Positions 43,434-51,510 of a DNA stretch of 64,000 bases are shown here, one piece after another. The DNA comes from Methylobacterium radiotolerans JCM 2831. Its GTDB lineage: Bacteria > Pseudomonadota > Alphaproteobacteria > Rhizobiales > Beijerinckiaceae. A program made the position numbers and the translations under genes. A model generated the notes under the pieces. It made no database searches. It was not told where the DNA came from and worked only from the letters and a program-made list of their open reading frames with translations. Position 1 is the first letter of the stretch; each line of letters opens with the position of its first letter. Location: positions 4,077,001 through 4,141,000 of the forward strand of contig NC_010505.1 of the NCBI RefSeq assembly GCF_000019725.1. The letters are read 5' to 3'.

Positions 43434-44623
43434 GCCACGGCTCCCTTCTCGCGCAGCGCGGCGATGCGCGCCGGGTCGAGACCGAGCTCGGCGAGCACGG
43501 AATCGGTGTGGGCGCCGAGGGCCGGCCCCTGCCAGCGGACTTCGCCGGGCGTGTCGGACAGCTTCGGCACGATGCCGGGCATCTTCACGGCCGTCCCGCC
43601 GGGCAGCTCCGCCTGCAGGATCATGTCGCGCGCCTGATAATGCGGATCGGCCACGATGTCGGCGACCGAGTAGATGCGGCCGGCGGGCACGTCGGCTGCG
43701 TCGAGGACGGCGAGCGCCTCCTCCACACTCTTCGTCTTCGACCAGTCGGCGATGGTGCCGTCCAGCATGGCCGACTGCTTGGAGCGGCCCTCGTTGTTGC
43801 GCAGGGCCGGGTCGTCCGCGAGGTCGGGACGGCCGATCGCCGTCATCAGGCGGCGGAAGATCGGGTCGCTGTTGCCGGCGATGACCACGTAGCCGCCGTC
43901 CCGCGTCGGGTAGGTGTTCGACGGGGTGATGCCCGGCAGGGCGCCGCCGGTGCGGGTGCGGACCTCGCCCAGCAGGTCGTACTCCGGGACGAGGCTCTCC
44001 ATGACGTTGAACACGCTCTCGACGAGGGAGACGTCGATCACCTGACCGGCGCCCTGCCCGGTCTTCACGCGCAGCAGGGCCATCAGCGCGCCGATGACGC
44101 CGTGGAGCGAGGCCAGGGTGTCGCCGATGCTGACGCCGACTCGGGCCGGCGGGGAATCCGGGCTGCCGGTGGTGAAGCGGATGCCGCCCATCGACTCGCC
44201 GATGGCCCCGAAGCCGGGCCGGTCGCGGTAGGGGCCGGTCTGGCCGTAGCCCGAGATCCGGACCATCACGAGGTTCGGGTTGAGGGCGGAGAGCACGTCC
44301 CAGCCGAGGCCGAGCTTCTCCAGGCCGCCGGGACGGAAGTTCTCGACCACCACGTCGGCGCTCGCGGCGAGCTGCTTGACGATGTCGAGCCCCTCGGGCG
44401 ACTTCAGATTGACGGCGATCGACTTCTTGTTGCGCGACTGCAGGTACCACCAGAGCGAGGTGCCCTCGTGCATCTTGCGCCACTTCCGGAGCGGGTCGCC
44501 CTCGCCCGGGGCCTCGACCTTGATCACCTCGGCGCCGAACTCGGCCATCAGCCGCGTCGCGAAGGGCGCGGCGATCAGCTGACCGAGCTCGAGAACGCGG
44601 ATACCGCTGAGCGGACCGGACAC
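43430..44623 (-). CDS. CaiB/BaiF-type CoA-transferase
   Basis: The 397-residue class III CoA-transferase starts SGPLSGIRVLELGQLIAAPF, with the conserved EVIKVEAPGEGDPLRKW, ENFRPGGLEKLGLGW, and the catalytic Asp region VSIGDTLASLHGVIGAL. It moves CoA between a donor such as succinyl-CoA and a free organic acid. The start is GTG with GGAGG seven bases upstream. Overlap with the lyase gene suggests that the acid is activated and then cleaved. The substrate (citramalate, itaconate or hydroxymethylglutarate are options) is unknown. Confidence 0.85.
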   Translation of the reverse strand: MSGPLSGIRVLELGQLIAAPFATRLMAEFGAEVIKVEAPGEGDPLRKWRKMHEGTSLWWYLQSRNKKSIAVNLKSPEGLDIVKQLAASADVVVENFRPGGLEKLGLGWDVLSALNPNLVMVRISGYGQTGPYRDRPGFGAIGESMGGIRFTTGSPDSPPARVGVSIGDTLASLHGVIGALMALLRVKTGQGAGQVIDVSLVESVFNVMESLVPEYDLLGEVRTRTGGALPGITPSNTYPTRDGGYVVIAGNSDPIFRRLMTAIGRPDLADDPALRNNEGRSKQSAMLDGTIADWSKTKSVEEALAVLDAADVPAGRIYSVADIVADPHYQARDMILQAELPGGTAVKMPGIVPKLSDTPGEVRWQGPALGAHTDSVLAELGLDPARIAALREKGAVA

Positions 44624-44723
44624 GGCTTTCCTCCATCGTTTGTTGCCCCGGAGATAGGGCCCTTCCGGTGGCCAAGTCCAAACGCCATGCACCACCGTGC
44701 GTTCGCCGCCGGAGAACGCACGC

Positions 44724-45644
44724 TCAGCGACCGGCGGCCCGGAGATGCTCCAGCAGGAGGGCGGCCGCGGGCGGCAGGGCGCCCGGGCGGACCACGAGGC
44801 GCAGCGTGCGCGCGGCCCAGGGATCGGTGAGCGGCACCGCCGTGAGGCGCATCGGCGGCCCGAGCAGGGCGTAGACGCGCTCCGGCACGGTGCCGAGCCC
44901 CAGGCCGACCTGCGCCATGCGGCAGATCGCGTCGAAGCTCGGCACGTGCATCCGCAGCCGCAGCGGCCGGCCGAGGCGCCGGGCCTCGTCGCGCAGGGCG
45001 GCGTAGATCGAGCTCTCCGCGTGCAGCCCGACATGGTCGTAGTCGAGGCTGTCGGCCAGCGCGACGGCGCCGCGGCCGCTCAGGGGATGCCCGGCCGGCA
45101 TCACCAGGACGAGGCGGTCGCTCCGGTACGGGTAGGCGGTGAGGCCGCGGGTGTCGGTGTTGTCGGCGCAGAGGCCGAGATCGGCGAACCCCTCCTCGAC
45201 GCCGGCGACGACGCCGCCGCTCGGGCGCTCCTCGAGGTCGACCCGGATCCCGTCCTGCGCGGCCAGGAAGGCCTGCAGGTCCTCGGGCAGGAACTCCACG
45301 ATGGCCGAGAGGTTGGCGAGCACCCGCACGAAGCCGCGCACGCCCCGGGCGTGCTCGGCGAGTTCCAGGGCGATCTGCTCGGCGCTCGCCAGCATCCGGC
45401 GCGTGTGGTGCAGCAGGGTCTCGCCGGCCGGCGTGAGCCGCATGCCGCGCGGCTCGCGGGTGAGCAAGGTGCAGCCCAGCGCGTGCTCCAGTTCGGCGAG
45501 GCGCTTGCTGACCGCCGAGGGCGCGATCGCCGCGCGGCGGGCCGCGCCGTTCAGCGTCCCCTCCGCGCAGATGGCCGCGAACAGCCGGAGCGTCTTCAGG
45601 TCGAGGCGGCTCAGGGTCGCGGCCGCGGGCAGGTCGGCGGACAT
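44724..45644 (-). CDS. LysR-family regulator of the CoA-transferase/lyase cluster
   Basis: The 306-residue protein has an N-terminal LysR helix-turn-helix (DLKTLRLFAAICAEGTLNGA, AAIAPSAVSKRLAELEHALG) and a substrate-binding domain from about residue 95. It lies 100 bp upstream of the CoA-transferase gene on the same strand, so it may be the first gene of the unit and its probable regulator. The inducer would be the acid or CoA ester handled by the cluster; this is inferred from position only. Confidence 0.82.
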   Translation of the reverse strand: MSADLPAAATLSRLDLKTLRLFAAICAEGTLNGAARRAAIAPSAVSKRLAELEHALGCTLLTREPRGMRLTPAGETLLHHTRRMLASAEQIALELAEHARGVRGFVRVLANLSAIVEFLPEDLQAFLAAQDGIRVDLEERPSGGVVAGVEEGFADLGLCADNTDTRGLTAYPYRSDRLVLVMPAGHPLSGRGAVALADSLDYDHVGLHAESSIYAALRDEARRLGRPLRLRMHVPSFDAICRMAQVGLGLGTVPERVYALLGPPMRLTAVPLTDPWAARTLRLVVRPGALPPAAALLLEHLRAAGR

Positions 45645-45669
45645 CCGGCGGCGCGGTGCGGGCGGGCCG

Positions 45670-46044
45670 TCAGTCGCGGGAGCCGACCGGCTGGCCGTAG
45701 GTGCCGAGGCCGGCCTTGGCCCCCTCGCGGTTGACGAGGCCGAACCGCAGCACCGCCTGCTCCAGGTAGTCGATCGCGTCGACGAGATGGGCGCGCGCCT
45801 CGGCGATGCTCTCGTCCCCCTCCTCGACCGGCGTCTCGGCGAGCTTCACGGCGGCGATCAGGACGCGGTCGCGCTCGTCCTCGATCCGCGGATCGCGGGC
45901 GAGGTGGCCCCGGACGCGGGCGTCGAACGTCTCGATGACCGACCAGGGCAGCGCGTCCTTGCCGGCCGGCGCCCGGTACGCCCGGGCGTGGCGCCGCGCG
46001 TCGGCGCTGGCGGCCCTGACATGGTCGGCGAGTGCTGCATCCAT
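45670..46044 (-). CDS. Small soluble hypothetical protein
   Basis: The 124-residue product is predicted to be helical and highly charged (ETFDARVRGHLARDPRIEDE, SIAEARAHLVDAIDYLEQAV). No signal peptide or membrane segment is seen. GGAGG precedes the ATG at 46044. It lies 25 bp upstream of the LysR gene on the same strand and may be part of its transcript. No family was recognised. Confidence 0.6.
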   Translation of the reverse strand: MDAALADHVRAASADARRHARAYRAPAGKDALPWSVIETFDARVRGHLARDPRIEDERDRVLIAAVKLAETPVEEGDESIAEARAHLVDAIDYLEQAVLRFGLVNREGAKAGLGTYGQPVGSRD

Positions 46045-46245
46045 TCCCGGCCTCCGCGGCGCCGCGCCGATCCTCGGCTCGAGGGTCCGAACGTCCGCCG
46101 GCGCGGTCCGTTGCCGACGCCTTAGCGGGCCGCGGCACAAACCTTCAAGGCCGGGCGAGCCGGGGCCTTACCTTGGCGGTTCCGGCCCTTATCTCTCGGA
46201 CTCGTGATCAAGCGGCCGAGTCTCGGCCGGCAGATGGGGGACGAT

Positions 46246-46881
46246 ATGGGAACGACGCTGACGGCCGGCGCGGTGCGCCGGACATCGCCCGCGGCGCGCC
46301 TCCTCGGCGTGCTCTCGGTGATCCTGGTGGCCGCGGGTCTCTCCGGCTGCGGGGCGGTCAACCGGGTGCCGACGCTGCAGGAGCAGGCCAAATCCTCGTG
46401 GAGCGAGGTGCAGAACCAGTACCAGCGCCGGGCCGACCTGATCCCCAACCTCGTCGAGACCGTGAAGGGCTACGCCCAGCAGGAGAAGGACGTGCTGATC
46501 GGCGTCACCGAGGCGCGCGCCAAGGCGTCCAGCGTGAAGGTCGACGCCTCCACGGTCAGCGATCCGCAGAAGTTCAAGGAGTACCAGGACGCCCAGAACC
46601 AGCTCTCGGGCGCGCTCGGACGCCTGCTGGTGACGGTGGAGAAGTACCCCGACCTCAAGTCGAACCAGAACTTCCTCGCCCTGCAATCCCAGCTGGAGGG
46701 CACCGAGAACCGCATCGCGGTCGCGCGGCGCGACTACATCACGGCCGTGCAGGCCTACAACACCGAGGTGCGCACGATCCCGGGCCGCTGGATCGCGGCG
46801 ATCCTGTATCCCGACGCCAAGCCGATGGAGACCTTCACGGCGACGCCGAACGCCGACCGGCCGCCGAACGTGAAGTTCTAG
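46246..46881 (+). CDS. lemA: LemA-family lipoprotein
   Basis: The 211-residue product has a lipoprotein signal with lipobox LSGC (Cys35) and the LemA helical domain, seen as WSEVQNQYQRRADLIPNLVE and YPDLKSNQNFLALQSQLEGT. LemA proteins are envelope-anchored and of uncertain role. It is followed by two TPM-domain genes, an arrangement frequent in bacteria, which suggests a shared membrane process. The ATG at 46246 has GGGGGA upstream; GTG and ATG alternatives lie at 46204 and 46234. Confidence 0.85.
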   Translation: MGTTLTAGAVRRTSPAARLLGVLSVILVAAGLSGCGAVNRVPTLQEQAKSSWSEVQNQYQRRADLIPNLVETVKGYAQQEKDVLIGVTEARAKASSVKVDASTVSDPQKFKEYQDAQNQLSGALGRLLVTVEKYPDLKSNQNFLALQSQLEGTENRIAVARRDYITAVQAYNTEVRTIPGRWIAAILYPDAKPMETFTATPNADRPPNVKF

Positions 46882-46891
46882 GGTGGCGCAT

Positions 46892-47704
46892 ATGGGCCGG
46901 ACCGTGTGCCGGGCCATGCCCGTCCGGGGGCGGCACGCCCTGTCGCTCGCCGTCCTGGCAGCCTGCCTGACGATCACCGCGATCGGAGCGCTGGCGGCCG
47001 AGCTGACCTTCCCGGCGCTGACCGGCCGCGTGGTCGACGCGGCCGGCATCCTGACGCCGGAGCAGCGCGGCACCCTCGAGGCCAAGCTCAAGGCCCACGA
47101 GGACAAGACCTCGGACCAGGTGGTCGTCGCCACGGTGCCGAACCTGCAGGGCACGACCGTCGAGGACTACGCCAACCGCCTGTTCCGGGACTGGAAGCTC
47201 GGGCAGGCCAAGACCGACAACGGCGTCCTGCTGCTGGTGGCGCCGAGCGAGCGGAAGGTCCGGATCGAGGTCGGCTACGGCCTGGAGGGGGCGCTGACCG
47301 ACGCCCTGTCCAAGGTGATCATCGCGGGCGCCATCACGCCGCGCTTCAAGACCGGCGACTATTTCGGCGGCCTCGACGCCGGCGTCGACGGCATCCTGTC
47401 GATCCTGGCCGGCGACGCGCAGGAGTGGCAGCGCAAGCCGCAGGTGCGGGCCGACGAGGTCGATCCCGCCCAGGTGGCGGTCTTCGTCGCCCTGTTCCTG
47501 ATCGTGCTCTTCGTCGCGTGGCGCATGAGCCGGGGCGGCCGGTCGAGGCCCGGCGGCCTCGTCATCCTGCCGGGGCCCAGCTCGGGCGGGTGGGGCGGCG
47601 GCTTCTCGGACGGCGGCTCGGGCGGCTCCTCGGGCGGTTTCGACGGTGGATTTTCCGGCGGCGGCGGCTCGTCGGGCGGCGGAGGGGCCTCCGGTGACTG
47701 GTAG
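46892..47704 (+). CDS. TPM-domain membrane protein (YgcG-like)
   Basis: The 270-residue protein has an N-terminal signal segment, a TPM domain (about residues 35-170; LTGRVVDAAGILTPEQRGTL, RIEVGYGLEGALTDALSKVI), one membrane segment (VAVFVALFLIVLFVAW) and a low-complexity tail of Gly/Ser repeats ending GGGGASGDW. TPM domains have been linked to acid-phosphatase-like activity and to photosystem assembly in plants. It follows lemA with 10 bp between them; the GGTGG upstream supports ATG 46892. Confidence 0.85.
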   Translation: MGRTVCRAMPVRGRHALSLAVLAACLTITAIGALAAELTFPALTGRVVDAAGILTPEQRGTLEAKLKAHEDKTSDQVVVATVPNLQGTTVEDYANRLFRDWKLGQAKTDNGVLLLVAPSERKVRIEVGYGLEGALTDALSKVIIAGAITPRFKTGDYFGGLDAGVDGILSILAGDAQEWQRKPQVRADEVDPAQVAVFVALFLIVLFVAWRMSRGGRSRPGGLVILPGPSSGGWGGGFSDGGSGGSSGGFDGGFSGGGGSSGGGGASGDW

Positions 47705-48326
47705 ACGCGCGGCTGTCCTGACTCCGGAAGCGCGGGAGCGGCTCGCCCAGGCGGTCGGGCGCGCGGAGGCCGGGACCTCCGGCGAGATCGTCGTGATGGT
47801 GAGCCGGCGCGCCGGCGCCTACCGCTCGATCGTGCTGCTCACCGCCCTCGTCGCGGGGCTGGTCCTGCCCTGGCCGCTGATCGCCCTGACGGCCTGGAGC
47901 GCCGCGTCGATCCTGCTGGCGCAGGCGGCCCTCGTGGCGGCGATCCTCGCGGCGAGCCAGAACGAGCGGCTGCGCATGGCCCTGGTGCCGCGCCGCCTGC
48001 GCCGCGCCCGCGCCCGGGAGGCGGCCCGGCGGGCCTTCTGGTCGCGCGGCCTGAGCCTGACGCGCCGGCGCACCGGGGTCCTGCTCTACCTGTCGCTCGC
48101 CGAGCGGCACGCCGAGATCGTCACCGACCTCGGCGTCCTGCGGGAGATCCCGCCGGCCGCCTGGGACGGGATCCTCGCCGAGCTGATACCGGCGCTCGGG
48201 CGCGGCGCGATCGAGGACGGCCTGACGGCGGCAGTCGCGCGCGTCGGGGCCTGCCTGGCGGAGCATCTCCCGGCGGGCCCGGGCGATCCCGACGAGCTGC
48301 CGAACCGGGTCGTCGTGGTCGACTGA
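47694..48326 (+). CDS. Second TPM-domain membrane protein
   Basis: The 210-residue protein has a half TPM motif (AVGRAEAGTSGEIVVMVSRR), then two membrane segments (IVLLTALVAGLVLPWPLIAL, ILLAQAALVAAILAAS) and a C-terminal segment resembling the second TPM half (GVLLYLSLAERHAEIVTDLG). The GTG start at 47694 overlaps the previous gene by 11 bp and has GGAGG upstream. The lemA-TPM-TPM trio is therefore one coupled unit. Confidence 0.75.
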   Translation: MTGRRAAVLTPEARERLAQAVGRAEAGTSGEIVVMVSRRAGAYRSIVLLTALVAGLVLPWPLIALTAWSAASILLAQAALVAAILAASQNERLRMALVPRRLRRARAREAARRAFWSRGLSLTRRRTGVLLYLSLAERHAEIVTDLGVLREIPPAAWDGILAELIPALGRGAIEDGLTAAVARVGACLAEHLPAGPGDPDELPNRVVVVD

Positions 48327-48629
48327 CGGCGCCGCCGGCCGTCGCGGTCGGGCGCCCGTGACGCGTCATCCGAACGGTGGACGCGCCGAGATCCGGCAGG
48401 CCGCACGATGGCTGTGGCCTGTGACACTCCGATATTGCGTCGGACTTCAACCGGATGCCATGGTGCGGCGCCGCACGAAGCACCCTCCGGTTGTGTAACT
48501 GCGCTGGACCGGCCGCGATTTCCCCTGTGAGTCCGGCGCGCCGGGGGCCACGGGGCGCCCGCGGATGAAGGCGTCGGCACCCGAGCAGGGGCGACGCCGG
48601 CCCGACCGGCGGCGCTCGAGGAGGCCGTG
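48327..48629. other. Intergenic region upstream of the glycosyltransferase/P450 operon
   Basis: This 303-bp gap contains no convincing gene. It should hold the promoter of the downstream operon; an AT-richer stretch with TGTGACACTCCGATATTGCG lies near 48419-48438, but no clear -35/-10 pair was assigned. Confidence 0.4.
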
Positions 48630-49952
48630 ATGAAGATCCTGATCGCCGCGACGCCGCTCACCGGCCACGTGAATCCGCTCCTCGCCATCGGGCGGACGGC
48701 GGCCGCCCGGGGCGACGACGTCCTCGTGCTCACCGACCCGACCTTCCGGCCGAAGGTCGAGGCGGCGGGCCTGCGCTTCGCGCCCTACGCCGACGATCAC
48801 GCGGCCGAGTACCGCGAGACCGACCTGCCGGCCGGCCCGGAGCGCTATCGCCGCGAGTTCGAGCGCCGGTTCGTGGATCCCATGCCGGTCCAGGCCGCCG
48901 CCCTGCGGGCGCTGATCGCGGCCGAGGCCCCCGACGTGATCCTGGCCGGCAGCATGTTCCTAGGCGCGCTGCCACTGCTCCTCGACAGCGCGCCGCGGCC
49001 GCCGATCGTGACCGTCAACGTCAGCATCCTGTTCCTCGACCGGCCCGACCACGCCCCCGTGGGCCTCGGCCTGCCACCGGCCCGCGACCGGGACGACCTG
49101 GTCCGCTACGCCACCCTGAAGGCCGGCATGGATGCGGCTTTCGTCAACCCGGTCCGGGCCTACACGGACGCGAAGCTCGCGGCGCTCGGCCTGCCGCCCC
49201 TGCCGGCCTCCCTGCCCCACTCCATCGTGATCCTGCCGGACCTGTTCCTGCAGCCGACCGTGCCGGGCTTCGAGTACGATTACGGCACCCTGCCGCCGGG
49301 CCTGCGCTTCATCGGCCTGCTCCAGCCGCCGACGCCGCCGGCGCCGCTGCCGGAGTGGTGGCCGGCGCTGGAGGCGGCGAACGCGGCGGGCCGGCCCGTC
49401 GTGCTGGTCACCCAGGGCACGCTGGCCAACGCGGATCTCGGCGAGCTGGTCGAGCCGACCCTGACCGCCCTGGCCGACCGGGACGATCTGCTGGTCCTGG
49501 CCACCACCGGCGGTCGGCCCGTGGACGCGCTGGCAGTTCCGGTCCCGGCCAATGCCCGGGTGTCGTGCTTCCTGCCGTTCCGCGAATTGCTGCCGCGGGT
49601 GAGCGTGCTCGTGACCAACGGCGGCTACGGGAGCGTCTCGCAGGCGCTCGCCGCCGGGGTGCCGATCGTCTCGGCCGGCCTGACGGAGGACAAGGCGGAG
49701 GTGAACGCGCGCATCGGCTGGTCCGGCGTCGGGATCAACCTCGGAACCAACGCGCCGACCCCGGAGGCGGTCGGCGCCGCGGTGGCGCGCGTGCTCGACG
49801 AGCCCAACTTCCGCGCGCGCGCCGGAGCGATGCGGGACGCCTTCGCGGCGCGGGACGCCATGGCGTCGATCCTGACCGCGGTGGACGATCTCGCGCGCGC
49901 CCGGGGCAAGGCCGATAACGGGGCCGCGCGCCCGCTCGCGAGGTCGGCATGA
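48630..49952 (+). CDS. Glycosyltransferase, MGT/GT1 family
   Basis: The 440-residue enzyme has the GT-B pattern of macrolide/UDP-glycosyltransferases: N-terminal ILIAATPLTGHVNPLLAIGR and a C-terminal donor-binding half with PVVLVTQGTLANAD, ARVSCFLPFRELLPRVSVLV and TNGGYGSVSQALAAGVPIVS. Such enzymes attach sugars to small lipophilic acceptors. It is the first gene of a coupled operon with ferredoxin, ferredoxin reductase and P450 genes, so its acceptor may be a P450-hydroxylated product. AGGAGG lies upstream of the ATG at 48630; a GTG at 48627 is possible. Confidence 0.85.
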   Translation: MKILIAATPLTGHVNPLLAIGRTAAARGDDVLVLTDPTFRPKVEAAGLRFAPYADDHAAEYRETDLPAGPERYRREFERRFVDPMPVQAAALRALIAAEAPDVILAGSMFLGALPLLLDSAPRPPIVTVNVSILFLDRPDHAPVGLGLPPARDRDDLVRYATLKAGMDAAFVNPVRAYTDAKLAALGLPPLPASLPHSIVILPDLFLQPTVPGFEYDYGTLPPGLRFIGLLQPPTPPAPLPEWWPALEAANAAGRPVVLVTQGTLANADLGELVEPTLTALADRDDLLVLATTGGRPVDALAVPVPANARVSCFLPFRELLPRVSVLVTNGGYGSVSQALAAGVPIVSAGLTEDKAEVNARIGWSGVGINLGTNAPTPEAVGAAVARVLDEPNFRARAGAMRDAFAARDAMASILTAVDDLARARGKADNGAARPLARSA

Positions 49953-50188
49953 AGCCGGCCTCCGACACCGCGGCGCTCCGGGTCGTCGTGGATCTCAACC
50001 GCTGCCAGGGCTACGCCCAGTGCTGCTACGCCGCGCCGGACGCCTTCGCGCTCCGCGGCCACGAGATCCTGTTCTACGATCCCGCGCCGCCGGCCGAGCG
50101 GCGCGGCGCCATCGAGCGGGCGCTGCAGGCCTGCCCGGTCCGCGCCATCAGCCTCCAGGCCGGCCCGGACGACGGGGGCGCGCCGTGA
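49949..50188 (+). CDS. [3Fe-4S]-type ferredoxin for a P450
   Basis: The 79-residue protein has Cys19-x5-Cys25 and Cys62 (ACPVRAI), with Tyr in the place of the extra Cys (CQGYAQC), the pattern of single [3Fe-4S] ferredoxins that serve bacterial P450s. It overlaps the glycosyltransferase by 4 bases and the reductase by 4 bases (GTGA). It carries electrons from the reductase to the P450 encoded next. Confidence 0.88.
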   Translation: MKPASDTAALRVVVDLNRCQGYAQCCYAAPDAFALRGHEILFYDPAPPAERRGAIERALQACPVRAISLQAGPDDGGAP

Positions 50189-51510
50189 CTCCCGAACCCG
50201 CCGGCATCGTCGTGGTCGGGGCCTCCCTCGCCGGCCTGCGCGGTGCCGAGGCGCTGCGGCGGGGCGGCTACGACGGGCCGCTCACCCTGGTCGGCGCCGA
50301 GCCGTACCGCCCCTACGACCGCCCGCCCCTGTCGAAGCACGTGCTCGCCGGGGAGCTCGCCGCCGACGCGACCCGGCTGCCGGAACTGGCCGAGCTCCGC
50401 GCCCGCTGGCGTCTCGGGAGCCCGGCCGTCGCCCTCGACCGGGCGGCCCGCACGCTCCGGCTCGCCGACGGGTCGACGCTCGCCTACGAGTCCCTGCTCA
50501 TCGCCACCGGCGCCGAGGCCCGGCCCTGGCCGGCCGAGACCGGTGGCGGGCTCGCCGGCATCTTCACCCTGCGCGGGCGCGACGACGCGGCCGCCCTGCG
50601 GGACGCCCTGGTGGCGCGCCCGCGGCAGGTGCTGATCGTGGGCGGCGGCCTGATCGGCTGCGAGGCGGCCTCCTGCCTGCGCGATCTGGGCCTGCCCGTG
50701 ACCCTGGTCGACCCGAACGCCGCGCCCCTGGCCCGGGGTCTCGGGACCTTCGTCGGCAGCGTGATCGCCGAGTGCCTGCGCGCGTCCGGCGCCACGTTCC
50801 GCCCCGGCGCGACGGTGCGGGCGTTCGAGGGCGACGCGTCCGGGCACGTCGCCCGGGCCCGCCTGGCGGACGGCAGCACCATCGAGACCAACCTGGTCAT
50901 CGTCGCCCTGGGGGCGACCCGGGCGACGGGCTGGCTGCGGGGTGCGGGCCTGCGCGCGGATGCCGGCGGGGTGACCTGCGACGCGGCCTGCCGGGTCCTC
51001 GACGCCGACAGGGTGCCCTGCCCGGACATCTACGCCGCGGGCGACGTCGCCCGGTGGCCGATCCCCCTCTACGGCAACCGCCTGATCGCCGTGGAGCACT
51101 GGGGCAACGCCGTCGAGCAGGCCGCGCACGCGGCGCGCAACATGCTGGCCGACCCCGGCGACCAGCGCCCCTACGGTCACCTTCCGGCCTTCTGGTCGAG
51201 CCAGTTCGGGATCAACATCAAGCTGGTCGGCCTCCCCGACGGGGCCGATTCCGTGGCGGTGGTGCAGGGTTCGCGGGCCTCCCGGCGCTTCCTCGCCGTA
51301 TACGGCCGCGCCGGGCGCAGCATCGCGGCCGTCTCGTTCGATCAGGCCCGCTGGCTGCCGGCCTACGCGGAGGCGATCACGGCCGGCGATCCGTTCCCGC
51401 CGATCACCGACGCCACCGACCGGCCGCGCGTCGAGATGGCGGTCCCGGGCTTCCCGCCGCCGCACCGAGCCGCCGAGGCGCGGCCTTCCGCCGAGACCGT
51501 CCATGTCTGA
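50185..51510 (+). CDS. NAD(P)H-ferredoxin reductase (FAD-dependent)
   Basis: The 441-residue flavoprotein has an FAD-binding site (IVVVGASLAGLRGAEALRRG), PYDRPPLSKHVLAGEL, an NAD(P)H-binding site (QVLIVGGGLIGCEAASCLRD) and the second FAD contact (PDIYAAGDVARWPIPL). This is the putidaredoxin-reductase-like family. The start is GTG at 50185. It overlaps the ferredoxin and P450 genes (4 and 8 bases), so the three form a complete electron chain. Confidence 0.92.
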   Translation: MTPEPAGIVVVGASLAGLRGAEALRRGGYDGPLTLVGAEPYRPYDRPPLSKHVLAGELAADATRLPELAELRARWRLGSPAVALDRAARTLRLADGSTLAYESLLIATGAEARPWPAETGGGLAGIFTLRGRDDAAALRDALVARPRQVLIVGGGLIGCEAASCLRDLGLPVTLVDPNAAPLARGLGTFVGSVIAECLRASGATFRPGATVRAFEGDASGHVARARLADGSTIETNLVIVALGATRATGWLRGAGLRADAGGVTCDAACRVLDADRVPCPDIYAAGDVARWPIPLYGNRLIAVEHWGNAVEQAAHAARNMLADPGDQRPYGHLPAFWSSQFGINIKLVGLPDGADSVAVVQGSRASRRFLAVYGRAGRSIAAVSFDQARWLPAYAEAITAGDPFPPITDATDRPRVEMAVPGFPPPHRAAEARPSAETVHV

